A stretch of DNA of 62,720 nucleotides, taken from a virus. The notes beneath the pieces were generated by a model, which saw nothing but the letters and a program-made list of their open reading frames with translations, was not told where the DNA came from and ran no database searches. Location of the stretch: positions 1 to 62,720 of the IMG/VR virus record IMGVR_UViG_3300037242_000251; one strand, given 5' to 3'. Both the position numbers and the translations under genes were made by a program. Of the stretch, positions 15,566-22,683 are shown piece after piece (position 1 is the stretch's first letter; each line of letters opens with the position of its first letter).

Positions 15566-17697
15566 ACGTTCAGCCAAAGATCAGCCCGTTCCAGCACCTG
15601 TGGTCGCTCGGCTACCGCAGGCTCATCCCGATCATCCCACCCAACGCCCCGGTCACGCCGACATGCGCCGTCGGCAAGAAGCTGGCGAAGGGTAAGGACA
15701 CCCGCGGCAAAACGCCGGGCAAGCGGCTGGCATCGGGCGAATGGACCTCAATCACCGACTGGCAGACGCTCGAGCCGACCGAGGCGGACCTGTCGGCGTG
15801 GGCCCAAATGGGCGCCAGCGTCGGCGTCAAATGCGGCCGCGGTGTCGTGGCGATCGACGCCGACTGTCTCAACCCTGAGCACGCCGCGCTGGTGCGCGCC
15901 GAGGTCGAAAAGTACGTCGGTCCGACGCCGGTGCGGATCGGCCGAGCCCCCAAGGCGCTTTATCTCTGCCGCAGCGAGGGCGACGTCTCGCTTGCCTACG
16001 CCAGCGTCAACTATGGCGACGGCGCCGAGAAGGTGGAGATCCTGAGCGGGCAATTCGTCGCCGAGGGCCTCCACCAGTCCGGAACGCCCTATCGCTGGGA
16101 GAGTGGCGTCTGGCCGTTCGATAAGCTGCCGATCGTCTCAACGCAGGCGCTGTCCGACCTGATCCGGTCGCTGGAGCGCCAGCTACCCAAAGCCAAGCGC
16201 AGCGTCGAGCTCTCGGCGCTGGCGCCGGTCGACCAGAAGTTGCTGGTGGGCAGCGTCGACATCATGCGCGAGGCCGTGCGGCTAACGCCGAACAGAGTGG
16301 AGCGGCGATCAAAGTACGTCGAGTTCGGCACGGCGTTGAGGGCGGCCCTGCCATTCAACGAAGACGCCGCTCACGAGATGTGGGTCGACTGGTGCGGGCG
16401 CTGGGAAGACGGCGAGAACGACGCCGAGACGATCGAAGTCGACTGGAAGTCGTTCAAACCGCCACACAGCATCGGCGCCAATTACATCTACGACATGGCG
16501 TTCACGGCGACCGAAGGCGCATTCCGCGGTCGCGCGCATGATCTGATGCGGCGCTTTCATGAGCGCCCAGCCGAAAGCGAAGCCGCCAAGTCGGAGTTGT
16601 TTGTCGTCAGCGCCGCCAGCCTGACCGGAGCCGAACCGCCGGCGCAGGCGTGGCTGGTGCGGGACCTTATTCCGACGCGCAACGTGACGATGCTGTCGGG
16701 CGACGGCGGGGCGGGCAAGAGCCTCCTGGCGCTGCAGCTAGCCGCCTCGGTTGCCGCCGGCGCCAACTGGCTCGGAATACCACTTGAGCGTGGGCGGGCC
16801 CTGTTCCTGACGGCCGAGGACGAGATCGAGGAGCTGCACAGGCGGCTGAGCGCGATCGTGCGCGGGACGGCAGCGTTCAAGATGGCGGACCTGACTGGGC
16901 TGAGCCTTGTTTCGCTCGACGGACAGGACGCCGTGATCGCAGCGCCGTCAGGCAAGGACGGGTTGCTGAAGCCGACCGAGATGATGACGCGAGTTCGCCA
17001 GACCGTGAAGCGGCTGGCGCCGACGCTGGTGGTTCTGGACACGCTGGCGGATTTATTCGGCGGCGATGAGATCAAGCGCGTCCATGCGCGCCAGTTCATC
17101 GGAATGCTTAAGGGGCTGTGCAACGAGTTTGGGACGACCGTGCTGCTGCCGGCGCACCCATCTCTGAGCGGCATGAGCAGCGGCTCGGGGATGTCGGGCA
17201 ACACGGCATGGAACAACTCGGTACGGTCGCGGCTGTACCTCGAGCGTCGTTTCGGAAAGTCAGAACAGGATGAGCCCGATCCTGATGTTAGAGTGCTGAC
17301 GACGAAGAAGGCGAACCGGGCCCGCCGCGGCGTGCGCTACGTGCTGCGGTGGTCAGCGGGGCGCTTCGTGCGCGAAGGCGTGGAGGTGGAATCGCGAGAG
17401 GCGGATCAGGAACGCGAAATCGAGTCGATATTCATGCGGGTGTTCGATGAGACAATCGACAGCGGGCGCACTTTATCGCACCTCGTTACAGCGCCGAACT
17501 ACGCTCCGAAAGTCGCCGAGGCGCACGCGATCGCCGGCGGCGTGAACCAGGCTCGCTTCACTGAGGCGATGGAGCGCCTGTTCGCTCGTCGCGCGATTGA
17601 GGTCAAGGAGGTCGGACCACCGTCTCGGGTCCGCAGGACGGTGGTTAGAACAAAACGTATCGTTGAAGATAGCGAGGAGAATGACCTATTCGGATGA
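15562..17697 (+). CDS. Primase-polymerase / RepA-like helicase fusion, 711 aa
   Basis: The N-terminal half resembles the bifunctional prim-pol fold (GVKCGRGVVAIDADC, acidic pair IDAD near residue 97). The C-terminal half is a RecA-fold helicase: Walker A LSGDGGAGKSLL (about residues 378-389), then LFLTAEDEIEELHRRL and Walker B LVVLDTLADLFGGDE. It primes and unwinds DNA for the family A polymerase. It is translated from a GTG coupled to the leader peptide and followed by repeats that could be its origin. Confidence 0.88.
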   Translation: MNVQPKISPFQHLWSLGYRRLIPIIPPNAPVTPTCAVGKKLAKGKDTRGKTPGKRLASGEWTSITDWQTLEPTEADLSAWAQMGASVGVKCGRGVVAIDADCLNPEHAALVRAEVEKYVGPTPVRIGRAPKALYLCRSEGDVSLAYASVNYGDGAEKVEILSGQFVAEGLHQSGTPYRWESGVWPFDKLPIVSTQALSDLIRSLERQLPKAKRSVELSALAPVDQKLLVGSVDIMREAVRLTPNRVERRSKYVEFGTALRAALPFNEDAAHEMWVDWCGRWEDGENDAETIEVDWKSFKPPHSIGANYIYDMAFTATEGAFRGRAHDLMRRFHERPAESEAAKSELFVVSAASLTGAEPPAQAWLVRDLIPTRNVTMLSGDGGAGKSLLALQLAASVAAGANWLGIPLERGRALFLTAEDEIEELHRRLSAIVRGTAAFKMADLTGLSLVSLDGQDAVIAAPSGKDGLLKPTEMMTRVRQTVKRLAPTLVVLDTLADLFGGDEIKRVHARQFIGMLKGLCNEFGTTVLLPAHPSLSGMSSGSGMSGNTAWNNSVRSRLYLERRFGKSEQDEPDPDVRVLTTKKANRARRGVRYVLRWSAGRFVREGVEVESREADQEREIESIFMRVFDETIDSGRTLSHLVTAPNYAPKVAEAHAIAGGVNQARFTEAMERLFARRAIEVKEVGPPSRVRRTVVRTKRIVEDSEENDLFG

Positions 17698-17705
17698 GAG
17701 TGCGG

Positions 17706-17720
17706 TATACGTTTTGTTAT
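17706..17720 (+). promoter_or_regulatory. Operator variant with TATAAT
   Basis: TATACG-TTT-TGTTAT; the right arm runs into TATAAT (17718-17723), the -10 position seen at the other sites. The -35 is weak. It is nine bases past the primase-helicase stop. Confidence 0.5.
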
Positions 17721-17726
17721 AATTGT

Positions 17727-17840
17727 CTTCCAACCCCTTCCAACCCCCCTTCCAACCCCTAAAAACGGTCTTCCAACCCCCCTTGCAACCCCCCTTGCAA
17801 CTCCCCTTCCAACCCCCTTCCAACCCCCTTCCAACCCCCC
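17727..17840. repeat. Tandem CTTCCAACCCCC repeats, candidate iterons / G-quadruplex region
   Basis: Nine imperfect 10-19 bp units of TTCCAACCCCC (two read TTGCAAC) lie in tandem. The complementary strand is a series of G4-G6 tracts separated by short linkers, able to form G-quadruplexes. They follow the primase-helicase gene directly and precede two hairpins and an operator, so replication origin iterons are the leading idea. A minus-strand frame through them encodes only Gly/Val/Arg repeats and is not a gene. Confidence 0.7.
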
Positions 17841-17852
17841 TACTCACACCCC

Positions 17853-17889
17853 TACCCCCTACGGGGGTATAGGGGGCTTGGAAGCCCCC
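17853..17889. other. Two adjacent GC hairpins at the putative origin
   Basis: TACCCCC-TAC-GGGGGTA (17853-17869) and GGGGGCTT-GG-AAGCCCCC (17872-17889), both perfect stems of 7 and 8 bp. The second could terminate primase-helicase transcription but has no U-tract. Confidence 0.65.
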
Positions 17890-17917
17890 ACCCCTCCCGT
17901 ATGGGGTCCGCGATAAA

Positions 17918-17932
17918 ATAACAATGTGTTAT
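17918..17932 (+). promoter_or_regulatory. Operator ATAACA-ATG-TGTTAT
   Basis: Perfect inverted arms. The right arm runs into TATAGA (17930-17935), a -10-like box in the same register as at 1159 and 1849, but no TTGACA lies upstream. The next 130 bases hold no gene. Confidence 0.7.
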
Positions 17933-18063
17933 AGAAGATAGAAAAACACTCCGACGAATAAGCGAATAACCGACGCGACCCAACCCCAATCCGACGATCT
18001 TTAGAAAAGGGGCGCCAAGGCGCATCGCAGCGTCGGGAGGCTGTGAGACACCTAAAAATGAAA

Positions 18064-18085
18064 AGAGCGGCCCTGAGACCGCTCT
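18064..18085 (-). terminator. Rho-independent terminator of the minus-strand operon
   Basis: Read leftward: AGAGCGG stem, 8-base loop, CCGCTCT, then TTTTCATTTTT. It lies 27 bases after the last gene of the 20.3-18.1 kb operon. Confidence 0.8.
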
Positions 18086-18111
18086 AATCGCTTCCTACAC
18101 CCTATCGGGCG

Positions 18112-18210
18112 CTACCCTCTCGCCCACCACAGCGCCGCGAGCGCGGCGGCGAGATAGATCGCCTGAGCGGCGAACGGCAGAAGCGCTTCTGCGACGCGGC
18201 GGGCGGTCAT
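18112..18210 (-). CDS. Small membrane peptide, 32 aa
   Basis: MTARRVAEALLPFAAQAIYL continues to LAALWWARG: one hydrophobic helix with basic ends. Its ATG overlaps the stop of 18207-18428 by ATGA, so it should be translated by coupling. Last gene of the operon. Confidence 0.6.
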   Translation of the reverse strand: MTARRVAEALLPFAAQAIYLAAALAALWWARG

Positions 18211-18428
18211 GACGGCGCCTTGAGCGTGCTCAGTGCTGCGCGGGCTTCTTTGGCGGCGCGTTCAAGGAGTTCGGCAGGTAGGCAAACGCTATTCGACGCA
18301 AAGCCTGATTCGATCCGTCCGGCCCATGCGCGTAGCTCTCGTGCGTTACCGCTGTAGAAGCGGATGAACCTCGCAGCGCGTTCGCACTCTTCGGCGAGGT
18401 AGCGAATCAGATATTCTTGCTCGGTCAT
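18207..18428 (-). CDS. Small helical phage protein, 73 aa
   Basis: AAGGAG precedes the ATG. MTEQEYLIRYLAEECERAAR and the rest are helical and charged with no recognised domain. It is coupled to the 32-residue membrane peptide downstream. Confidence 0.75.
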   Translation of the reverse strand: MTEQEYLIRYLAEECERAARFIRFYSGNARELRAWAGRIESGFASNSVCLPAELLERAAKEARAALSTLKAPS

Positions 18429-18493
18429 TTTTTCTCCTTTTCAGAATGTTTGCCGCGTCGCCTGAGTGGCTCGGCGCGGGCGCAGTATTTCTG

Positions 18494-18673
18494 TTAATGC
18501 GAAAGAGCGTAGAGCACGGCAAGTAGGCCGGCGACGAAGATCGACAGTGCGGTGAGCTCGGCCGCAGCGCGAGCGGGCGCAGCGAGCCGGCGGAGTATCC
18601 GACGGCGGAGGTAGCCTGGCGGCCTCAGGAGCGGGCGTCGCGGCGCATTGGGTGATATACAGGGCGCGCTCAC
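18494..18673 (-). CDS. Small membrane protein, 59 aa
   Basis: GTG 18673 overlaps the preceding stop (GTGA). The N-terminal 35 residues are Pro/Arg-rich, followed by a hydrophobic helix (LTALSIFVAGLLAVLYALSH). Together with the 32-residue peptide it gives this operon two membrane products. Function unknown. Confidence 0.6.
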   Translation of the reverse strand: MSAPCISPNAPRRPLLRPPGYLRRRILRRLAAPARAAAELTALSIFVAGLLAVLYALSH

Positions 18674-18957
18674 GTCGTCACCTTGGCGCGAACGAAAATG
18701 GCGTCTCGGCCCGGTTGGCAGCGCGGTCGATCAACCTCGACCCAGACGCGCGAACCGTCCGGCAATCCGCCGCTAAAGTAGTCGCCTTCCCAGCCGAATG
18801 TTTCGCACAGGGCGAGCGCCGCGGCGGCGTGGTTGGCATCGTCGCCTAGCGCGTCATCCCAGCCGAGCGTAATCGCGCCAGCGCTCGCCGTCGCCTTGAC
18901 GCGCGATCCGCGCACGTTGCCTGGTCCGTGGTATTTCGTGACGATAGCTTGTGACAT
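18670..18957 (-). CDS. Conserved phage protein, 95 aa
   Basis: Starts at ATG 18957 (MSQAIVTKYHGPGNVRGSR), with GGAG nine bases before. The pattern (KYHGPGNVRGSRVKA, WDDALGDDANHAAAALALCE) is familiar from small phage proteins found next to the 19041-19451 type. Function unknown. The open frame extends upstream without a ribosome site. Confidence 0.82.
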   Translation of the reverse strand: MSQAIVTKYHGPGNVRGSRVKATASAGAITLGWDDALGDDANHAAAALALCETFGWEGDYFSGGLPDGSRVWVEVDRPRCQPGRDAIFVRAKVTT

Positions 18958-19002
18958 TTTTATCGCTCCACATTGTCGATCAATTTTTCGTGATCGCTCA
19001 AG

Positions 19003-19031
19003 CGCCGGCGCGCATCGCACGCGCGCCGGCG
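19003..19031 (-). other. Strong intergenic hairpin
   Basis: CGCCGGCGCGC / GCGCGCCGGCG, an 11-bp perfect stem with a 7-base loop between two genes of the minus operon. No U-tract follows, so it is probably an mRNA processing or stability element. Confidence 0.7.
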
Positions 19032-19040
19032 GTTCAGCGG

Positions 19041-19451
19041 TCAGGCTGCGCGCAGCTTCGGCATGTCGGCGCAGGTTTGCCGCGCAGCTTTGATCGCTTC
19101 GCTGATCATGCTCGGAAAGTAGTCGCAGATAGCGCGGTTCTGCGCCTTCAGCGCTAAGGTGTTGCGCGCATCGTCCGGCGAGCGGAAATGCGATTCGCGA
19201 AATTCTTGCGGCGACGCGTAGGCGCACCCGCCGAGATAGTCGGCGCCGACGATGTTTCCGCGATCGCTACGGCCGTCGAGCAGGTAAACCGCAACGCGGG
19301 CGGTAAACCAGTCGACGGCGCCGCTGCGCACGGCTTCGATATCCTCGGCGAATTCGAAGGAGTCGGCGGGATCGCATTCTTCTGGCGTCACGTCGAACGC
19401 GACAAGGAAGTGGCGCGTGCGGAATTCCCAGATTGTTTCCCAGTGAGACAT
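19041..19451 (-). CDS. Conserved phage protein of unknown function, 136 aa
   Basis: Starts MSHWETIWEFRTRHFLVAFD; contains VTPEECDPADSF, VGADYLGGCAY and a C-terminal SMISEAIKAARQTCADMPKL. I recognise this as a family spread among phages and plasmids with no assigned activity. Flanked by strong hairpins on both sides. Confidence 0.85.
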   Translation of the reverse strand: MSHWETIWEFRTRHFLVAFDVTPEECDPADSFEFAEDIEAVRSGAVDWFTARVAVYLLDGRSDRGNIVGADYLGGCAYASPQEFRESHFRSPDDARNTLALKAQNRAICDYFPSMISEAIKAARQTCADMPKLRAA

Positions 19452-19483
19452 GATCGTTCCTCTCGTTTGGCGTGGTCGCCGTG

Positions 19484-19506
19484 CATGCGCCCTTGCGAGG
19501 CGCATG
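19484..19506 (-). other. Intergenic hairpin
   Basis: CATGCGCC / GGCGCATG, an 8-bp perfect stem with a 7-base loop, upstream of the 19041-19451 gene in the same operon. Confidence 0.6.
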
Positions 19507-19514
19507 GGCTGCGA

Positions 19515-19760
19515 TCAGACCTTGGGTTCGCGGGAAAGGCGATCCACAACCCAGCGTTCGGCTTGAGCCTTCAGCGCCACCCTCAGGCGCGCGTCATCGT
19601 TTTCGTGGTAGTAGTAGGCCACATAGCGATCAGGCACTCGCGCGATAATAACGCGCCATGCTCCCGTCATTGCTTCGTCGCTGACTCCTATCGGAGCCCG
19701 CGCTACAGCCGCTTGTTCCGCCGTTGGAGTTGCCGCAACCCGGTTCGGATGGTTTGTCAT
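19515..19760 (-). CDS. Small protein, 81 aa, unknown function
   Basis: ATG 19760 has GGAG eight bases upstream; a GTG three codons earlier is less well placed. Contains GAWRVIIARVPDRYVAYYYHE. It shares an almost identical ribosome-site stretch (GGAGTGAAGACGATGAC) with the neighbouring gene, a sign of local duplication. Confidence 0.78.
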   Translation of the reverse strand: MTNHPNRVAATPTAEQAAVARAPIGVSDEAMTGAWRVIIARVPDRYVAYYYHENDDARLRVALKAQAERWVVDRLSREPKV

Positions 19761-19773
19761 CGTCTTCACTCCC

Positions 19774-19998
19774 TCAAAAATCAGGGCTCAACCCAAGGTC
19801 ATCGCGGTCAAAGCCGTCAACGTGGTCAGTGACGCGATGGATAGCGGCTTGTCGGCGATCATAAGCTGCTTGAGCCTTGCGGTTTTGCGCGAGCCAGCTA
19901 GCGACGTTTCGTTTTCGCACATTGGCGTCTTTAGGCGGCAGCCCTTGCGCTGCGCGCCATGCGGCATTTTTGGCGAGACGCTTTTCTTCGTAAGTCAT
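19774..19998 (-). CDS. Small basic protein, 74 aa
   Basis: Starts at ATG 19998 (MTYEEKRLAKNAAWRAAQG) with the same GGAG context as its neighbour. Rich in Lys, Arg and Ala in the first half, acidic at the end. Function unknown. Confidence 0.75.
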   Translation of the reverse strand: MTYEEKRLAKNAAWRAAQGLPPKDANVRKRNVASWLAQNRKAQAAYDRRQAAIHRVTDHVDGFDRDDLGLSPDF

Positions 19999-20053
19999 CG
20001 TCTTCACTCCGCCCCTGAAAGCCCCGAGGCGCGGGCTTGTTCGATGCTGGCGA

Positions 20054-20269
20054 TCAGTCGACAATATTCGCGTAATCCCAGTCGAGACGCCAAAGTTTCA
20101 GGCGCCGCTTGATTTGCGGGTGATCCATTTTGACCAGAACGTAATCGCTTTGCCCGGCCGCACCGTGGCGGAAAGCCGTCACTTCACCAAAGCGGGCGCC
20201 GCGCATCCAAGCGTCATAGTGCACGGGGATTTCGATGCGTTTGCCGACAAGGCCGGATTGGTCGCTCAT
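20054..20269 (-). CDS. Small beta-rich phage protein, 71 aa
   Basis: AGGAG precedes the ATG. IEIPVHYDAWMRGARFGEVT and YVLVKMDHPQIKRRLKLWR suggest a small barrel (KOW/SH3-like). First gene after the promoter at 20339-20318. Confidence 0.78.
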   Translation of the reverse strand: MSDQSGLVGKRIEIPVHYDAWMRGARFGEVTAFRHGAAGQSDYVLVKMDHPQIKRRLKLWRLDWDYANIVD

Positions 20270-20317
20270 GATTTGCGCTCCTCTCGTTCGATGAAATGAG
20301 TCTGCGCTTATGTTTGA

Positions 20318-20339
20318 CGTTTGTCAAGCGTTTGTCGAA
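20318..20339 (-). promoter_or_regulatory. Minus-strand promoter element shared with 10851
   Basis: Read leftward it contains CGCTTGACAAACG; 20 of 22 bases match the element at 10851-10872. The plus strand here shows GTTTGAC-GTTTGTC-AAGC-GTTTGTC repeats. It lies between the minus operon and the divergent RHH gene, which is the natural candidate for binding it. Confidence 0.6.
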
Positions 20340-20388
20340 ATATTTTTCTCATGTTGAGATTAGTGCACTACACGCCTATTTTTCAAGG

Positions 20389-20664
20389 ATGGCGTATAAG
20401 CGGCCGGCGAAGCATCAGCCTCTCACGGTTCGGTTTCGCGTTCCTCAGCGAGCGGCTATTCTCAGCATGGCGGCTCGGCGCGGAATGACGGTTCCGGCAT
20501 TGCTGCGCTCTTTTGTTTTGCCGCATATTGACGTAGCGAGCGACGTAGAACTCATACAAGTTGTTACGCCGTCTATTCCGCAGCGCTCGATCGTGGCGCC
20601 CGAGAATCGCGGGAAGACAGAGCGGCCGGCGAACGGCTCGGGCTTTGCTGACCGGCTAAAATAA
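20389..20664 (+). CDS. Ribbon-helix-helix regulator candidate, 91 aa
   Basis: RHH pattern: strand QPLTVRFRVP, helices QRAAILSMAARRG and MTVPALLRSFVLPHI, then a long polar tail. I choose ATG 20389 (MAYKRPAKHQ); AAGG lies too close to be a good ribosome site, so an upstream start or leaderless translation is possible. It is divergent from the minus operon and followed by a terminator. Confidence 0.65.
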   Translation: MAYKRPAKHQPLTVRFRVPQRAAILSMAARRGMTVPALLRSFVLPHIDVASDVELIQVVTPSIPQRSIVAPENRGKTERPANGSGFADRLK

Positions 20665-20677
20665 CAGGCTGTTCGAT

Positions 20678-20705
20678 CTCGGCCGGTTAGCCGAGCCGCT
20701 TTTTT
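20678..20705 (+). terminator. Rho-independent terminator
   Basis: CTCGGC-CGGTTA-GCCGAG stem-loop, then CCGC and six T (20700-20705). It ends transcription of the RHH gene. Confidence 0.8.
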
Positions 20706-20990
20706 CATCAAGAATCGCGTCCGAACCACCTTCCAGACGTCGCGATTGATCGCCGACCTAGCGCGGCCACTTTCGATCGCTTATGCTTTAAACCTTTGAT
20801 ATACCTTGTGTTTCAACGAGCGAGCACTTGAAATCCGATCCGGCGCTGCAGCTCGCCAGGCCGGGGCGCCGGCTCGCCGGGACTGCTTTTCGCGTTAAAA
20901 CGTTGTTTTTGTTAGAGAATTGGACACCGGCCCCGGCATGGTTTCGAGTGCCCCATCTCGCACCACCCCCCAAAAGTTCCTCCGCACAGG
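20706..20990. other. Noncoding stretch upstream of the recombinase
   Basis: No convincing gene on either strand. It contains short GC-rich inverted repeats and AT-rich patches (around 20785 and 20895). A recombination or attachment site for the serine recombinase could lie here, but nothing proves it. Confidence 0.5.
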
Positions 20991-21063
20991 CGTACAATCT
21001 GTTATAGAAATCAGATACTTATACGAATTGTTACTGCGCCGGACCGCCATAACCGATTGTTAT
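20991..21063 (+). promoter_or_regulatory. Three operators phased at 29 bp
   Basis: Sites at 20991-21005 (CGTACA-ATC-TGTTAT), 21020-21034 (TATACG-AAT-TGTTAC) and 21049-21063 (ATAACC-GAT-TGTTAT) start exactly 29 bp apart. They share the right arm with the operators at 1.1, 1.8 and 17.9 kb. The arrangement recalls tripartite repressor operators and also the three-subsite res regions of resolvases; shared use elsewhere favours a repressor. Confidence 0.72.
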
Positions 21064-21119
21064 TGACGCGCGCGTCGGGCCGCCACATGCTCAACAGATT
21101 GAAAAGAGGAGCAAATCCA

Positions 21120-21803
21120 ATGCAGGCAGTCGCTTATCTCCGCGTCAGCACCGGACGCCAGGGTCGCAGCGGGCTCGGCATCGAGGGCCAGCGTGAGTTG
21201 ATCCGGGTCTTTGCTGCGGCAAATAACGTCGAAATTGTCGCCGAATTCGTCGAGATTCAGACCGGAAAGGGTGTAGACGCCTTCAATCGCCGGCCTCATT
21301 TGGCTGCGGCGTTTGCCGAGGCTCGCAAGCGCAAGTGCGCGGTGTTGGTCGCCAGACTCGACCGTCTCAGCCGCAACGCCGCTTTCGTCGCGGCGCTGAT
21401 GGAGCGCAAGGTGCCGTTCTTTGTCGCCGAGCTCGGGCTCGACGTTGATCCGTTCATGCTGCACATCTACGCGGCGGTGGCCGAGAAGGAGCGTCGGATG
21501 ATCGGTGCCCGCGTCAAGTCGGCGCTGGCGGCGGCGAAGGCGCGCGGCGTCACCAGGGCCGGCAAACCGTTTCGCGTCGGCAATCCGCGTATCATGGAGG
21601 CCCACGGCAAGGCGCTCGCCGCAGTCCGTCTTGAGGCCGATCGCTTCGCCGCCAATGTCGCGCCACTGATCCGGCCGCTGCGTGATCAGGGCCTCACGCT
21701 GCGCGAGATCGCTGGCGCGCTCGATGCGCGTGGCGTCGCTACCGCCAGGGGCGCTCCGTGGTCGCCCACCACCGTCTCGGCCGCTCTGCGCCGGGCCGCT
21801 TGA
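21120..21803 (+). CDS. Serine recombinase, resolvase/invertase type, 227 aa
   Basis: N-terminal resolvase domain with catalytic [19 protein letters not shown] (Ser of RVST), [10 protein letters not shown] and [22 protein letters not shown]. The C-terminal HTH reads [20 protein letters not shown] then [12 protein letters not shown] start at ATG 21120 (AGGAG nine bases before). At 227 aa it is resolvase-sized, not a large serine integrase, so it may resolve dimers, invert a segment or integrate the phage. Three operators lie just upstream. Confidence 0.88.
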   Translation: MQAVAYLRVSTGRQGRSGLGIEGQRELIRVFAAANNVEIVAEFVEIQTGKGVDAFNRRPHLAAAFAEARKRKCAVLVARLDRLSRNAAFVAALMERKVPFFVAELGLDVDPFMLHIYAAVAEKERRMIGARVKSALAAAKARGVTRAGKPFRVGNPRIMEAHGKALAAVRLEADRFAANVAPLIRPLRDQGLTLREIAGALDARGVATARGAPWSPTTVSAALRRAA

Positions 21804-21828
21804 CTGATACTATGGTATCGAGTAATTT
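21800..21828 (+). promoter_or_regulatory. Late promoter with palindrome GATACTATGGTATC
   Basis: TTGACT (21800-21805, overlapping the recombinase stop), 17-bp spacer, TAATTT (21823-21828). The palindrome GATAC-TATG-GTATC fills the spacer (21806-21819). Related palindromes mark the starts of the units at 32.6 and 48.7 kb. Confidence 0.7.
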
Positions 21829-21954
21829 CGATTCGCTGCTCGCAAGGCGGTCGTGGCGGCGACGACTTCTCAGGGTCCGACACTTAAGTGGCCGGATGAA
21901 GCCTTAGGAAACTTGGGTTTGTCGCTGCTGCCGTCGCTTTCTCGGGAGGCGGGA

Positions 21955-22047
21955 ATGAAGATTCACTGGGAAGACGCAATGTTTGCTGGGTTCTTCCTCG
22001 CGGGTCTCGTTATTCTAGCCGCCATGCTGAAAGGATTGCTGTGGTGA
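21955..22047 (+). CDS. Small membrane peptide, 30 aa
   Basis: MKIHWEDAMFAGFFLAGLVI then LAAMLKGLLW: one hydrophobic helix. GGAGG five bases before ATG 21955 supports this start; the frame opens upstream to GTG 21853 (64 aa), a weaker alternative. Its stop overlaps the next GTG. Confidence 0.6.
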   Translation: MKIHWEDAMFAGFFLAGLVILAAMLKGLLW

Positions 22048-22301
22048 GCGCACTCATTGGCGCCAAGTCTTGCCGCTCCTGTCAGCACCGGCGCATCATG
22101 GGTCAGGAAACCTTCTGCTATCGCTACCCGCCGGCGACCCACGTCGTGCCGGTCCAGCAGCCGAACGGCAAGCCAGGCTTCGGCTTTCAGTCGGTCTACC
22201 CCAGCGTCAATCCCGACATGCCGTGCGGCGAATACGCGCGCAGCGAGATTTTCGCGGCCGAAGAAGCGCAGCCTCCGCTCAGCGCCAGGATGCAGCAATG
22301 A
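22044..22301 (+). CDS. Cys-containing phage protein, 85 aa
   Basis: GTG 22044 overlaps the previous stop. Contains KSCRSCQHRR, ETFCYRYPPATHVVPV and MPCGEYARSE, with four cysteines arranged like a small zinc or metal-binding domain. Function unknown. Confidence 0.75.
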   Translation: MSALIGAKSCRSCQHRRIMGQETFCYRYPPATHVVPVQQPNGKPGFGFQSVYPSVNPDMPCGEYARSEIFAAEEAQPPLSARMQQ

Positions 22302-22492
22302 GCGAACTCGACGAACTCGAGCGCGATCTGCTCGCGGCGGCCGACACCTGGTTTTCTCAGGCGCTGCACTTGAAGCTGCAGCGGCTCATCCAGATCGCGC
22401 GCGACGGCGAGCGTTCGAAGCTGGCGCTCCATCGCAAGATGCAGGACGAGACGGCCGATTACGTCGGCGACCAGGAGCCGCTCGACATATGA
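22298..22492 (+). CDS. Small helical protein, 64 aa
   Basis: ATGA overlap with the gene before. MSELDELERDLLAAADTWFS and LKLQRLIQIARDGERSK form two amphipathic helices. No domain recognised. Confidence 0.72.
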   Translation: MSELDELERDLLAAADTWFSQALHLKLQRLIQIARDGERSKLALHRKMQDETADYVGDQEPLDI

Positions 22493-22683
22493 CCCGGCAC
22501 TGGCGCGACAAGGGCGACGACGCCAAGCGTCACCACGTGACGATCGCCGTGTCGCAGAAGCTGCGGGACCGGCTGTGGGCTTTCGCCGCGGCGATGGGCA
22601 AGCCGCCGACGGTGGTGGCGCACGATCTGATCGACCGCGGCGTGCCAGTTCCGATTGATGAGAAGCGGGGAGAGGTGGGATGA
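22489..22683 (+). CDS. Small basic protein, 64 aa, RHH-like
   Basis: ATG 22489 (ATGA overlap). KRHHVTIAVSQKLRDRLWAF followed by PPTVVAHDLIDRGV fits a ribbon-helix-helix DNA-binding fold. Possibly a late-region regulator. Confidence 0.65.
   Translation: MTRHWRDKGDDAKRHHVTIAVSQKLRDRLWAFAAAMGKPPTVVAHDLIDRGVPVPIDEKRGEVG

Noticed and set aside
17499-17834. Minus-strand frame encoding GVGRGVARGV repeats
   Set aside because: The frame only reflects the C-rich tandem repeats and runs into the end of the primase-helicase gene; no ribosome site.
18429-18493. Imperfect GC inverted repeat between minus-strand genes
   Set aside because: Arms pair poorly and lack a loop of fixed size; not reported as a hairpin.
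20661-20675. ATAACA-GGC-TGTTCG as a further operator
   Set aside because: The right arm matches only in part and it overlaps a stop codon just before a terminator; no -10 context.
20788-20997. Minus-strand 69-residue frame before the recombinase
   Set aside because: No ribosome site and no protein-like pattern; it starts inside an operator.
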